From UBA3871 sp002392265 (GTDB lineage Bacteria > Bacillota > Clostridia > Peptostreptococcales > Anaerovoracaceae): a stretch of DNA of 64,000 nt. The notes below the pieces were generated by a model. The model saw only the letters and a program-made list of their open reading frames with translations, searched no databases and had not been told where the DNA came from. Shown in pieces: positions 1 through 8,752 of the stretch. Where the stretch lies: assembly GCA_946614255.1 (NCBI GenBank), contig CAMOGS010000060.1, positions 46,553 through 110,552 of the forward strand, read 5' to 3'. How positions within the stretch are numbered: the first letter of the stretch is position 1; each line of letters begins with the position of its first letter. Made by a program: the position numbers and the translations under genes.

Positions 1-324
1 AATCTGACGGACGACCAGCTCAAAACGCTCGGCGAAAAAGGCGGCGTTGTTGGTGTAAACTTCGATTCGGAGTTCCTCACAGGAGTCGATTCGCACACCG
101 ATGTCGCGGATATCGTAAGGAACATCGACTACATGGTGGACAAGGCCGGTATTGAAAGCGTCGGAATCGGTACTGACTATGACGGAATCATATGCCCGCT
201 CGAGGTTGCAAACTACGGCATGATGGATCTGCTCGTAAATGAGCTTGAAAAGAAATATCGCGCAGACGATCTCGAGAAAATCTGCTGCGGAAACACTCTG
301 CGAATTGTCCGCGAAGTGCTGTAA
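1..324 (+). CDS. membrane dipeptidase (peptidase M19 family), C-terminal part
   Basis: Open from the first base, so the 5' end lies outside the window; 107 residues remain. The segment GIGTDYDGI matches the conserved C-terminal metal-site block of renal-dipeptidase-like (M19) enzymes, usually IGSDFDG, and the tail with CCGNTLRIV fits the family's 'GGNxLR' end. M19 enzymes are zinc peptidases that hydrolyse dipeptides. The other metal ligands are upstream and cannot be checked. No terminator is obvious in the 22 bases before the convergent gene's stop at 347. Family call is firm; the substrate is unknown. Confidence 0.85.
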   Translation, partial: NLTDDQLKTLGEKGGVVGVNFDSEFLTGVDSHTDVADIVRNIDYMVDKAGIESVGIGTDYDGIICPLEVANYGMMDLLVNELEKKYRADDLEKICCGNTLRIVREVL

Positions 325-346
325 AATCTTTATTGTCTAACGCGCT

Positions 347-1474
347 CTAACGCGCTGCGTTCGAAGTGACCTTTACCACTTCTACCGTTTCGCGCACCGG
401 AGCGCTTTTTTCTACACCTGTAGCTGCAACTGCACCTGCTTCTGCGCCCGACACATTTCCGCCGGTGCGAGCCCAAAGCTTGCGGCCTATCGCTGTTTTG
501 CTATAGAATGCGGAGCCCGCAAAACCGGCAACCACACCGCAAAGTGCAGCGCATCCGAGGGCCATCAAAACTGTGGTTGCAGGGTTGAACGCGAAAGGCA
601 CCAGCATGCCCGGAATCGGGCTGGAAGTGCCGGGTGCGTTACTGATAATTCCAAAGGCTACCGCTACGATGCCCGAAAGCCCACCGCCGATGAAGTTGCT
701 GCTGTAGAGAGGCAGCGGATTCTTTGTGACGATGTCTGCTTGTGTCAGCGGTTCCATCATAACTGCCGCAACCTGGCCGCCACGTCCGAGCCCGAGTCTT
801 GCAAAGACTGTTCCGTCTGAGAACGCGCCGCCAAAGCATGCGATAGAAGCTATGCCCATCGGAAGGCCTGTCAGATTCAGCATTGCAGTCAGCGCCATTG
901 CCGAAAGCGGCGAAGTGCAGACCATCTTCATAATTCCGCCGAGGATAAAGCCCATAACAATCGGGCTCTGCTCGGTCGCTACGATGATTGAATCTCCGAT
1001 GTTTGCGATTATTTCAGTCACAAACGGAGAAGTTACCGCTGCAATGCCGCGTGCCGCTATTGCTATCACCAGCGCGCCGGCTATGACATCAACGCCGGCA
1101 GGCACATATTTTTTGATAAGCAGGCTCAGGAAGTATACCGCATAGCCGGCCAGAAATCCCGGCAGAATGCCGTATCCGCCGACTGCTGCGCCCGCAACAA
1201 CCGCGAATACCGGATTTGCTCCCATCATAAGCGGCACCAGAATTGCTGCCGCAACGCCTCCCATCGAGCCGCTGGACTCACCAATCTGTGCCAGGAAGGC
1301 TATTCCCGCAACATCACCGCCCACGCAGCCGTATAAAGCTTCGACCAGAAAGGTCGCCACAGCGGCACCTGCAAGGCCGCTCATCGCCTCGCTGCCCTTT
1401 GGCGCTTTCATGGAAAATAAACTAAATAAAATAAGTGCTATAACAAGACAGCCTATTCCCTTAAAGAAAATCAT
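347..1474 (-). CDS. PTS system IIC-type membrane protein (PF13303-like), glycine-riboswitch controlled
   Basis: About 375 residues, almost entirely hydrophobic with Gly/Ala-rich helices (roughly 9-10 membrane segments) and a hydrophilic C-terminal tail of about 40 residues. It resembles the PTS_EIIC_2 family, putative sugar-type permeases usually found without EIIA/EIIB domains; none is visible here. A longer frame opens at a TTG at 1534, but that TTG lies inside the riboswitch aptamer. The ATG at 1474, preceded by GAGGG, is preferred. The gene follows a tandem glycine riboswitch (1509-1713) and a terminator hairpin, so its substrate may be tied to glycine or serine rather than sugar. That last point is inference. 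Confidence 0.8.
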   Translation of the reverse strand: MIFFKGIGCLVIALILFSLFSMKAPKGSEAMSGLAGAAVATFLVEALYGCVGGDVAGIAFLAQIGESSGSMGGVAAAILVPLMMGANPVFAVVAGAAVGGYGILPGFLAGYAVYFLSLLIKKYVPAGVDVIAGALVIAIAARGIAAVTSPFVTEIIANIGDSIIVATEQSPIVMGFILGGIMKMVCTSPLSAMALTAMLNLTGLPMGIASIACFGGAFSDGTVFARLGLGRGGQVAAVMMEPLTQADIVTKNPLPLYSSNFIGGGLSGIVAVAFGIISNAPGTSSPIPGMLVPFAFNPATTVLMALGCAALCGVVAGFAGSAFYSKTAIGRKLWARTGGNVSGAEAGAVAATGVEKSAPVRETVEVVKVTSNAAR

Positions 1475-1476
1475 AC

Positions 1477-1506
1477 AAAAAATACCCTCGCTCCAAGCCA
1501 AGATAT
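1477..1506 (-). terminator. riboswitch expression platform: hairpin plus U tract overlapping the RBS
   Basis: On the minus strand ATATCTTGGCT, loop TGG, AGCGAGGGTAT form a stem with 10 of 11 pairs (some G-U), directly followed by six T. The ATG at 1474 begins two bases after the T run. The 3' arm contains the GAGGG ribosome-binding stretch, so the hairpin could act on transcription, translation or both. Its 5' arm abuts the 3' end of the second glycine aptamer. Confidence 0.7.
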
Positions 1507-1508
1507 CT

Positions 1509-1713
1509 CTGTCCTTTTTGCCTGAAAGTTTCAACTCTAACGAGCTTTTCTTCTTCGGTGGCGCCTTTTAGCACTCTCTCCAGAGGTGTGTCCGTTTGCT
1601 GTATATGACCTGAAAGTTTCGGAATGCTGCCGGCCCCGGCTCGCAGACCTTGCTCCTTCGGTTTCCCGGCCTCGCCGCAGCTCGGCCGTGAATCTTCGGC
1701 AAACTTCATCCAC
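1509..1713 (-). promoter_or_regulatory. tandem glycine riboswitch
   Basis: Two aptamer-like units are visible in series on the minus strand. The first has CCGAAGGAGCAA (about 1661-1650) and GAAACTTTCAGG (1620-1609). The second has GGAGAGAG (about 1581-1574), CACCGAAGAAG (about 1560-1550) and GAAACTTTCAGG followed by AAAAAGGACAGAG (about 1532-1508). These are the hallmark segments of the glycine (gcvT) riboswitch, and the tandem arrangement is typical. P2-like pairing is possible in both units. It lies directly upstream of the PTS-IIC-like gene. Confidence 0.85.
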
Positions 1714-1730
1714 GCATATTCATCTTTACT

Positions 1731-1776
1731 TTATAAAAATAGCACTTTCTCCGGCTAAAAGCAAGGACAAAGTGCT
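1731..1776 (-). terminator. intrinsic terminator after aldehyde dehydrogenase
   Basis: Hairpin with arms AGCACTTT and AAAGTGCT at 1741-1776. On the minus strand it is followed by ATTTTTAT, 23 bases downstream of the dehydrogenase stop. The plus strand also has a T run, so it could work in both directions. Confidence 0.65.
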
Positions 1777-1798
1777 GTTTTTTTAAGTTTATTCGGGT

Positions 1799-3217
1799 TT
1801 ATCTCATGAAAAGCTTTAACGCCTTTATTTTAAACTCGTTTTCTTTTCCGCTGTAAGGGTGCTCACGAAGCGTTAAATTGAAACGTGTTTTCCCCTTTAA
1901 CACTGTCTGCGGATGCGTAAACTCTCTGAATCCCCATATTCCGTGGTAAGCGCCCATGCCGGAATGTCCGGTGCCGTTAAACGGTGCGCCCTTTACCATC
2001 AGATGCAGACACACCTCGTTGATGCAGCCGCCGCCATACTGCTGCGTAGACATAACGCGGTTTGCCCAGGCCATATCCTTTGTAAATACGTAAAACGCCA
2101 GCCCGTGCTCGCGGCTTGCGATAATATCCATCATGGCGTCGATTTCGGCATCCTTGTAGGTTACAATCGGCAGGAGCGGGCAGAACAGCTCGTGATTTAC
2201 TATAGGCTCATCTGCGCCGACAGGATAGATGATTGTCGGTGCGTACTGGTGGGTCTCTGCATTACCGTAGCCTCCGCAAACGATGCGGTCCCTGTAAAGC
2301 TCGGCTTCCTCGGCGCACTTCCTGTAGGCATCGCCCGAAATCAGCTTTGGATATTCCGGATTTTCGAGTGCATTTTCGCCTATCTGCTTTGTGATGGCCG
2401 CCTTCAATTCTTTAACCAGCTCGTCTGCAACCTCCTCGGCTACCGCAATCTGGTTGATGTTTATGCATATCTGTCCGGAGTTGCACATCTTGAAGAACGC
2501 TATCTTACGGGCCGCATCCTTCAGGTCTGCGTCCTTTCTGATTACGCACCAGTTGCCGTTTTCGCCGCCGAGCTCGAGAGCAACCGGCGTCAGGTTCTTT
2601 GCGGCCATTTCCATGATGTGTACGCCGACTCTCGGCGATCCGGTGTAGAAAATCTTGTCAAACCTCTCTTCGAGGCAGAAATCGGCAACATCGTGCCCGC
2701 CGTCAACTACAGCTATGTATTTGTGCGGGAATACTTCTTCTATTATCTGCTGCAGCGCATGAGTGCAGTGCGGAGTTTTCGAGCTTGTCTTTATAACTGC
2801 CGTATTTCCGCCCGAAATCGCTGCCGCAAGAACGCCCAGCGACAAAAGGAACGGGAAGTTAAACGGGCTTACAATCAGTGACACCCCGTAAGGCATCTTG
2901 TAAACCCTGGTGCTGACGCTCGGGAAGCAGAGAAATCCGCTGAAATGCTTTTCCGGGCGCGCCCACTTTTTGAGTCCGTGGATGGTCTCGTTTATTTCGA
3001 GAATTACGCTGCCTACATCGCAGAAATACCCCTCGGCATAGCTCCTTCCGAGGTCCGCTGTCAGCGCATCCGTCAAATCCTTTTCGTGCAGCTCAATTGC
3101 AGTCTTTAACCTCTTTAGCTGCTTTATTCTCCAATCCACATCCAGCGTCTCGCCGGTCCTGAAATATGCCCTCTGCTCCTCTACCAGAGCATGTACGGCA
3201 TCCTTTGTCCACATCAT
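1799..3217 (-). CDS. aldehyde dehydrogenase (NAD(P)-dependent, class 3-like)
   Basis: About 472 residues from the ATG at 3217, which follows GAGGG. A longer open frame to 3463 runs through a palindromic repeat and is rejected. Visible motifs: SPFNFPF near the cofactor site, LELGG with the general-base Glu, and NSGQIC with the catalytic Cys. A C-terminal hydrophobic tail end is short. Class 3-type enzymes oxidise fatty and aromatic aldehydes to acids, usually as soluble dimers. No partner gene is adjacent: an intergenic repeat lies upstream and a terminator downstream, so it is probably monocistronic. The substrate cannot be read from the sequence. Confidence 0.9.
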   Translation of the reverse strand: MMWTKDAVHALVEEQRAYFRTGETLDVDWRIKQLKRLKTAIELHEKDLTDALTADLGRSYAEGYFCDVGSVILEINETIHGLKKWARPEKHFSGFLCFPSVSTRVYKMPYGVSLIVSPFNFPFLLSLGVLAAAISGGNTAVIKTSSKTPHCTHALQQIIEEVFPHKYIAVVDGGHDVADFCLEERFDKIFYTGSPRVGVHIMEMAAKNLTPVALELGGENGNWCVIRKDADLKDAARKIAFFKMCNSGQICININQIAVAEEVADELVKELKAAITKQIGENALENPEYPKLISGDAYRKCAEEAELYRDRIVCGGYGNAETHQYAPTIIYPVGADEPIVNHELFCPLLPIVTYKDAEIDAMMDIIASREHGLAFYVFTKDMAWANRVMSTQQYGGGCINEVCLHLMVKGAPFNGTGHSGMGAYHGIWGFREFTHPQTVLKGKTRFNLTLREHPYSGKENEFKIKALKLFMR

Positions 3218-3229
3218 TTTACCCTCTTT

Positions 3230-3346
3230 CCAATCTGGGGACAGGCCCCAAATTCGCCTTTTTTCCATTTTAGGGACAGGTCGGTCTGCCGAACCTGTCC
3301 CTAAATTATCTTTTTTTCCAATTTGGGGCCTGTCCCCAGATTCGCC
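3230..3346. repeat. inverted pair of 50-bp GGGGACAGG repeat units (no cargo)
   Basis: Two copies of one unit of about 50 bp (3233-3282 and 3292-3341) lie head to head, 9 bp apart. The outer arms AATCTGGGGACAGGCCCC and its complement match perfectly, and an inner pair TTAGGGACAGGT / ACCTGTCCCTAA also matches. The whole element can form a nested cruciform. Its right end supplies the stop codon (TAG) of the STT3-like gene. The same unit recurs at 49.7, 55.5, 56.6, 60.5 and 61.2 kb. Confidence 0.85.
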
Positions 3347-6093
3347 TATTTTACTTTCCACAGGGAGATTCCGTCGGAATATATACATTCGAAACGGTTT
3401 TGCGTATCCTGGCCCGCGAATATCATCTGCAGGAGGATTGAGCGTCCCAGCACAGGTGTGCACAGTACCAGCGAAACCTTGTCGCCGCTGCGGAGCACAT
3501 AGAGTGTCAGGCCGTCGTTTTCAGGATTCTCGCCAAAGTCGATGCCCTGCTTGTCGACAGGTCTCTTGTCTATTGCCGGAGCGGTAACGGCCTCCTCGGT
3601 TGTGGCAATAGCCTCCGGGCTTGCCTCTTCAACTGTCGCTGCTGCCTTTGTCGTAGCCGAAGTCTGCGTCTTTGGCACATACGGCGTCGTATCCTTGCGC
3701 GGTGTGCCTGTCAGATCCTGCGGGCTGAACATCTGCCTCATTTCAGGCGTCAGCTCGCCGACTGTCGGCGCGTGAACATCGTTGCGTCTGGACTCTGCGT
3801 CGGCCGGCATGTAGTCTGCCAGCGTCTCTTCCACTTCGCTTTGCGGAATTATGTTCGAGCCATGCTTCGGCGTGGTCTGCACTGCACTGCCTGTTGCGGA
3901 TGACTGCTGCTTCTTTTGCTGCTTCTTCGCTTCCTTCGCGAGGCGCGCCTCTTCCTTCATCTGCGCTGCGTCCTTGTTCGCAACCAGGTGTCCGTCCTGT
4001 ATTTCAATATATCTGGTAATCTTGTAGTCGTCTGTAATTGTCGGATCTACGGTTTCAATTTCGACCTGCAGTCCCGTGCCGTCAAGCACCATGTGGACCT
4101 CGCAGCCCTTTATGCCGTTTACCGGCGCATAGAACCTGTCGCCCATGTGCATCGTAACCGGACCGACCGTGCCGAAATCTCTCAGCCCTTCATCGTCAAC
4201 TCTGCCAAAAATATCCCAGAGGCCGTAGTATCCCAGCACCGGCGCATTCTGCACCATCTCCGGCGAAATCAGCATATAGATGCCTTCCTTGTCATCGCTG
4301 AGATCCTTGCAAAGCGAAGCTGCATCGTCAAAATCGTCGGTCATGAACGCTCTGCCGAGCATGTAGTAAAACTCGTCGGAGGTTGCGTCCTTCCCGGGCA
4401 CCGTATTTCGCCCGCTCGCATACTCGAGGAAGTGCGAATAGCCGTCCCACGTAATTATGCTGGCATCCCATTCGAGATTTTCGTCAATCCAGCCTGCGAT
4501 GTCTCTGTATTCCATCGGCACATAATTTGGCTCGTGCGCAATTGCAAGTGCTCCGTAAACCGGCGCTCCCATGATAAACACGATTGCGATGACGGTTCCG
4601 ACCCATCTCGCAACCTTTACCTTTCTGCGCTTTGTCTTTTCCTCGGCCTTCAGCCGCTTCTTTTCCTTGCGCTCCTTTGCCTTTTCCTGCAGCTTTGCGA
4701 AAGGCTTTATCTTTGAAAGCAGCACGGCGAGCTTGCCGGGCACCGGCTGACCGTTTTCGTCAAGCACAGGCTCCTTCTTTTTCTTTGCCTTCTTTTCCTT
4801 TTTAGGCTTTACTATCTTTTCACGCGGCTTGCGGTCCCCGAAGATTCCAATACCGAGACCGATTATTACAATAAGCGGCAGCGCCAGCACCTGCACCGAG
4901 CCGACCTTAAATACGGTAAACAGTATCGAGAAGATCAGCCACAAAACCGCAAACAGCGCCGCCCCGCTTAAATTGCTGCTTTTCTTTTTGATAAAGGCCA
5001 TCACCAGCCCCAAAAGCGACAAAACGCACGCAATCAAGCAAAACAGCCCGCCCAGATAATTAAGCACCCCCGGGATGTTCGGCTGAACTATTCCCACTAT
5101 TCCGCCTCCGAGCAGCGGTATTGCCTGTAGCGAAGTCAGATATCTGGCTGCCTCAGGCCACAGCATTTCTCCGCTGCTGCCGCCAAACATTGTGCCGATG
5201 ATATCGGAAATTGAAAGAGGACGGATAAATTTTCCCGTCATTAAAATCGCACACACCATAAAGGCAATTGCCATCACGCCGCCAAAGGCATAGCTTTTGA
5301 AGCCCTCCTGCTCCTTGATTTTTCCAATCAGGAGGTATATGAACGCTGCGCCCGCAGCTGCGAGACCCAGCACATAAAATACATAGTAATTGTCGGTAAA
5401 CAGCACCAGCGCGGCCAGACAAATCACTCCAAAGAGCGCATAGACAAGCCGTGCAAGCAGCTTCCTGCCAAAGACCGCCTCACCCATCAGGCACATTCCC
5501 GTCATGCCAAGCACCAGAATAAAGGCAGCAGGCTCAAAGTGCCCCGGCATAGAATGCGCCGCAAACGCTGAAATTACCGCTGTCAAAAGACCTGCTGTCA
5601 CGCCGCCCCAAAAGTTTGTTCTGCGCCTTACAAATATATAAGCCGGTATCGTCGCAAGAGGCGCAACGGCTGCACACATGAAGTAAATGACCTTCCAAAG
5701 CTCTATCTTTGCAAAGCGGCTTATGAGAGCCGCAAGTATTGAGATTCCGTTTGACTGATACTTATCGGCCGGCTTAACTATAGCCTCCGGAGCTTCCACC
5801 GCAGGTGCGGTAAGTGCTGCTTCGTCTACTGCCTCTGTGGTAGCTTCCTCGCCCTCCGCTACTTCCTCGCCGTCATCGGAAACCGCAGCCTGCTCGGCAG
5901 CGGGCAGGACGGTTATGAACTGAAGGTAGTCCTGCGATTTTGCAACTTCGCGTGCGCCGCTTGCGTAAAGGTACGAGGTCTCGTCAGCCAGACACGGCTG
6001 AACCGGCTGTATGCGAATCGCATATGCCGCAGCGAGTACTGCCAGAATCAGCACAATATCAAGTATTTTTTTTAGCCCGGATTTAATCTTCAT
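3346..6093 (-). CDS. STT3/PglB-like oligosaccharyltransferase-type membrane protein
   Basis: About 915 residues from the ATG at 6093 (AAAGGA upstream). An N-terminal helix is followed by an extracellular segment DETSYLYASGARE, which aligns with the NDGYAFAEGARD region of bacterial PglB. A Glu/Ala-rich loop (about residues 72-108) follows, then about ten further membrane helices with SMPGHFEP where PglB has MSGYYDTD. A Lys-rich cytoplasmic block (about residues 435-515) precedes the last helix. The soluble C-terminal part has ITWDGYSHFLEYASGR, reminiscent of the WWDYG motif. The key Asp residues appear replaced by Glu or others, so activity is uncertain. The family assignment is by pattern only. 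The stop codon lies in a repeat. Confidence 0.6.
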   Translation of the reverse strand: MKIKSGLKKILDIVLILAVLAAAYAIRIQPVQPCLADETSYLYASGAREVAKSQDYLQFITVLPAAEQAAVSDDGEEVAEGEEATTEAVDEAALTAPAVEAPEAIVKPADKYQSNGISILAALISRFAKIELWKVIYFMCAAVAPLATIPAYIFVRRRTNFWGGVTAGLLTAVISAFAAHSMPGHFEPAAFILVLGMTGMCLMGEAVFGRKLLARLVYALFGVICLAALVLFTDNYYVFYVLGLAAAGAAFIYLLIGKIKEQEGFKSYAFGGVMAIAFMVCAILMTGKFIRPLSISDIIGTMFGGSSGEMLWPEAARYLTSLQAIPLLGGGIVGIVQPNIPGVLNYLGGLFCLIACVLSLLGLVMAFIKKKSSNLSGAALFAVLWLIFSILFTVFKVGSVQVLALPLIVIIGLGIGIFGDRKPREKIVKPKKEKKAKKKKEPVLDENGQPVPGKLAVLLSKIKPFAKLQEKAKERKEKKRLKAEEKTKRRKVKVARWVGTVIAIVFIMGAPVYGALAIAHEPNYVPMEYRDIAGWIDENLEWDASIITWDGYSHFLEYASGRNTVPGKDATSDEFYYMLGRAFMTDDFDDAASLCKDLSDDKEGIYMLISPEMVQNAPVLGYYGLWDIFGRVDDEGLRDFGTVGPVTMHMGDRFYAPVNGIKGCEVHMVLDGTGLQVEIETVDPTITDDYKITRYIEIQDGHLVANKDAAQMKEEARLAKEAKKQQKKQQSSATGSAVQTTPKHGSNIIPQSEVEETLADYMPADAESRRNDVHAPTVGELTPEMRQMFSPQDLTGTPRKDTTPYVPKTQTSATTKAAATVEEASPEAIATTEEAVTAPAIDKRPVDKQGIDFGENPENDGLTLYVLRSGDKVSLVLCTPVLGRSILLQMIFAGQDTQNRFECIYSDGISLWKVK

Positions 6094-6190
6094 AGTCGGT
6101 CCTTTCGGTACGGTTTTGTTGCTAAATATACTTATACATAATAGATTATAGCACAAACGGTCGGAATTTCACACGATAAAGCAAAAAATC

Positions 6191-6225
6191 ACGAAAAAAG
6201 ACGGCGTACCGAGTAGTACGCCGTC
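6191..6225 (-). terminator. intrinsic terminator after thiolase
   Basis: Perfect 10-bp stem GACGGCGTAC / GTACGCCGTC (6200-6225) with a 6-base loop. It is followed on the minus strand by TTTTTT, about 80 bases after the thiolase stop. Confidence 0.85.
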
Positions 6226-6306
6226 GATTTTTATGCTTGTCGTCTGCCACGCGTGGTCAGTCGCATTTCCTTTAAAGGTAGTTTTGTATGCCTTTTGTCG
6301 TTTTTA

Positions 6307-7482
6307 TTATCTCTCTACGATGAGGGAAGTACCCATACCGCCGCCAATGCAAAGAGTTGCAAGGCCATAGTGGCTGTTTCTTCTGATCATTTCGTGGATG
6401 AGAGTTACGAAGATACGGCAGCCGGATGCACCGATTGGGTGACCGAGAGCGATTGCTCCGCCGTTTACGTTTGTCTTTTCAGGATCAAGTCCGAGGTCCT
6501 TACGAACTGCGAGGGACTGAGCTGCGAATGCTTCGTTAGCTTCTACGAGGTCGATATCAGCAATCTTGAGACCAGCCTTTTCGAGAGCCTTCTTTGTTGC
6601 AGGTACAGGACCAACGCCCATAATCTTTGGATCAACACCTGCGGAAGCGTAGGAAACGATCTTGCACATAGGCTTGATTCCGAGTTCCTTTGCCTTGTCT
6701 GCGGACATTACTACTACAGCTGCGCCGGAGTCATTGATACCGGAAGCGTTTGCTGCTGTTACGGAGCCGTCCGGCTTGAATGCAGGCTTGAGCTTTGCGA
6801 TACCTTCTGCGTTTGCATCATGCTTGATGAACTCGTCCTGATCGAATACTACTTCGCCCTTCTTTGTCTTGATAACTACAGGAACGATTTCGTCCTTGAA
6901 CTTGCCTGCCTTCTGTGCAGCGCTTGCTCTCTGCTGGGAGATGAGTGCGAACTCATCCTGCATTTCTCTGGTGATTCCCCACTGCTCGTTTACGTTTTCA
7001 GCAGTTACGCCCATGTGATAGTTGTTGAACTTTTCCCAAAGTCCGTCGTTTACCATCATGTCGATCATTGGAGTGTTGCCCATTCTTGCGCCATAGCGAG
7101 CCTTTGGAACTGCATATGCAGTTGCGGACATGTTTTCTGCACCGCCTGCTACGATAACGTCTGCGTCGCCTGCCTTGATAATCTGAGCTGCGAGTTCGAT
7201 AGCTCTGAGACCGGAACCGCAAACCTTGTTAATAGTCATTGTAGGAACTTCTACAGGAATTCCTGCGTCGAGGGACATCTGGCGGGATACGTTCTGACCG
7301 AGTGCACCCTGAAGTACACAACCCATGATAACTTCGTCAACCTGCTCAGGCTTGAGTCCTGCTCTTTCTACAGCAGCCTTAATAACTGTTGCTCCAAGCT
7401 CTCTTGTGGAAACGTCCTTTAATGTACCACCAAAGCTACCGATTGCTGTTCTTGCTGCACTTACGATTACAACTTCTCTCAT
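6307..7482 (-). CDS. thlA: acetyl-CoA C-acetyltransferase (thiolase)
   Basis: 391 residues, the normal length of a biosynthetic thiolase. The nucleophilic Cys is in NKVCGSGLRA (about residue 88), the His is in GGAIALGHPIGASG, and the second Cys is in CIGGGMGTSL near the C-terminus. It condenses two acetyl-CoA to acetoacetyl-CoA, the first step of butyrate formation. Butyrate kinase and phosphate butyryltransferase are in the same window at 61-63 kb, though far away. The ATG at 7482 has GGAGG upstream. It has its own sigma-70-type promoter and terminator, so it is likely a single-gene transcript. Confidence 0.95.
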   Translation of the reverse strand: MREVVIVSAARTAIGSFGGTLKDVSTRELGATVIKAAVERAGLKPEQVDEVIMGCVLQGALGQNVSRQMSLDAGIPVEVPTMTINKVCGSGLRAIELAAQIIKAGDADVIVAGGAENMSATAYAVPKARYGARMGNTPMIDMMVNDGLWEKFNNYHMGVTAENVNEQWGITREMQDEFALISQQRASAAQKAGKFKDEIVPVVIKTKKGEVVFDQDEFIKHDANAEGIAKLKPAFKPDGSVTAANASGINDSGAAVVVMSADKAKELGIKPMCKIVSYASAGVDPKIMGVGPVPATKKALEKAGLKIADIDLVEANEAFAAQSLAVRKDLGLDPEKTNVNGGAIALGHPIGASGCRIFVTLIHEMIRRNSHYGLATLCIGGGMGTSLIVER

Positions 7483-7586
7483 TTTTTTAATCCTCCATTT
7501 AATATTATATCGTTCTGTCGACGGAATGTTGCGCCGACCCTTTAAGTGTCTGAATGATTTTCTCGTTCATAGCGCATATTACTTGT

Positions 7587-7615
7587 ATATTACTTGAAAA
7601 TCTTTGAAGAGTCAA
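7587..7615 (-). promoter_or_regulatory. sigma-A promoter of thiolase
   Basis: TTGACT, 17-base spacer, TAATAT on the minus strand, giving a leader of about 95 bases before the ATG at 7482. The rest of the 7483-7843 gap is AT-rich. Apart from this promoter and the hairpin at 7770-7801 I see nothing in it. Confidence 0.75.
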
Positions 7616-7769
7616 TAAATTTTGTATTTTTGTATTCATTTCGTCTTCGTCTGATATAATTTTAACATACTTTAAACTAAAATCAACGACTTTTGCAGCA
7701 AAATGTTAAATCCTTAACAAAATTATTCCAAAAAAGCTCGTTTTTGATGCACAAAACCCCATAATAATA

Positions 7770-7801
7770 CGGCTAAATCACAAATAAATACAATTTAGCC
7801 G
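7770..7801 (-). terminator. hairpin downstream of surE, weak terminator
   Basis: Perfect 9-bp stem CGGCTAAAT / ATTTAGCCG with a 14-base loop, 43 bases after the surE stop. The following minus-strand sequence is only moderately T-rich, so termination is possible but not certain. Confidence 0.4.
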
Positions 7802-7843
7802 CAAATTAGTTTGTTTTTATTGTTAAACAATTTTTAATTTAGC

Positions 7844-8728
7844 TTAACAATCCATTTTACAGAAGTCCTCTTCAGCCATTTTCTGCCTTGAATAGTCCGT
7901 AAGATCGTGCCCCACGACAGTAAGTGTAGCCCAGCCTTCATCCATCAGGCAGGTATCGTTGTCGACAGGCAGAATGTCAAACTCATAAATCTTCCCCTTT
8001 TCCGCAACCATCGGCTTTCCCGTGTACTCATAGTACTTACTGCCGTCCGGCTCGGTAAACTCACTAACCCACTCTGTATAATCTCTCGGGCCTATGCTCG
8101 CAATACGCAAGCCCTTTATCTCTGCTGCCGGCAGATCCGGCACATTTATAGACAATGTTCTGTAGCGATATTTTTCAAGGTCTCCAAACTGGAAGTGAAG
8201 CGGGCTGCCCGCACTGCGCGGCGAATAAACCGGTCTGCTCGGATCTTCGCAGCTCTCCAGTGCCTCGCGGAACTTGTCAGCCACCATGCATGCATATTCG
8301 CATGCCTTTCCGAAGCCGTGCTGCGGCTCGTGTGAATTGACCGACATCGCAACGCTCGGTCTGCCGCAAAAGTTCGCCTCTGTGGCGCTCCCGATGGTGC
8401 CCGAATAGATGGTGTCCCAGCCGTAGTTTCCGCCGTGGTTGATACCCGCAAACACGAGGTCTGCCGGCTTGCCCAGCTTGTCCATAAGGAAAAGCCCCAC
8501 CTTTGTGCAATCAGCGGGCTTGCCGTCAACCGACCAAGCCTTTTGTGTGCCGGGTATGTCTACTTCCTCGGCGTGCAGGTGCGTGTGCACGCTCAGGCAA
8601 TGGCTTTGGGCACTCTGCTGGCGGTTTGGCGCTGCTACATAGACTTCGTTTTTCTCTGAAAGCGCCAGCGCCAGGCTCCTGATGCCCTCGGCCTGAATAC
8701 CGTCATCATTTGAAATTAATATTCGCAT
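7844..8728 (-). CDS. surE: 5'/3'-nucleotidase SurE
   Basis: 294 residues. The N-terminal MRILISNDDG carries the paired Asp metal ligands of SurE. Further SurE blocks are VAAPNRQQSAQS and the metal/phosphate-site segment AGINHGGNYG, then YSGTIGSATEA. SurE dephosphorylates nucleoside monophosphates and short polyphosphates in the cytoplasm. It is slightly longer than the usual 250-270 residues, with the extra length in the C-terminal half. It is the last gene of a probable operon with two GGDEF proteins and a sirtuin (gaps of 24, 41 and 18 bases), a context pointing to nucleotide signalling or stress. Confidence 0.93.
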   Translation of the reverse strand: MRILISNDDGIQAEGIRSLALALSEKNEVYVAAPNRQQSAQSHCLSVHTHLHAEEVDIPGTQKAWSVDGKPADCTKVGLFLMDKLGKPADLVFAGINHGGNYGWDTIYSGTIGSATEANFCGRPSVAMSVNSHEPQHGFGKACEYACMVADKFREALESCEDPSRPVYSPRSAGSPLHFQFGDLEKYRYRTLSINVPDLPAAEIKGLRIASIGPRDYTEWVSEFTEPDGSKYYEYTGKPMVAEKGKIYEFDILPVDNDTCLMDEGWATLTVVGHDLTDYSRQKMAEEDFCKMDC

Positions 8729-8752
8729 TTTTATATTTCCCTTCTATTTATA

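Noticed and set aside
1913..2881. 322-codon plus-strand frame opposite aldehyde dehydrogenase
   Set aside because: Antisense shadow of a strongly recognised gene; no RBS or family resemblance.
3218..3463. N-terminal extension of the aldehyde dehydrogenase frame
   Set aside because: It translates a palindromic DNA repeat; a good RBS and ATG lie at 3217.
6253..7422. 389-codon plus-strand frame opposite thiolase
   Set aside because: It is the antisense of a clear thiolase, is very rich in Cys and Ser, and has no ribosome site.
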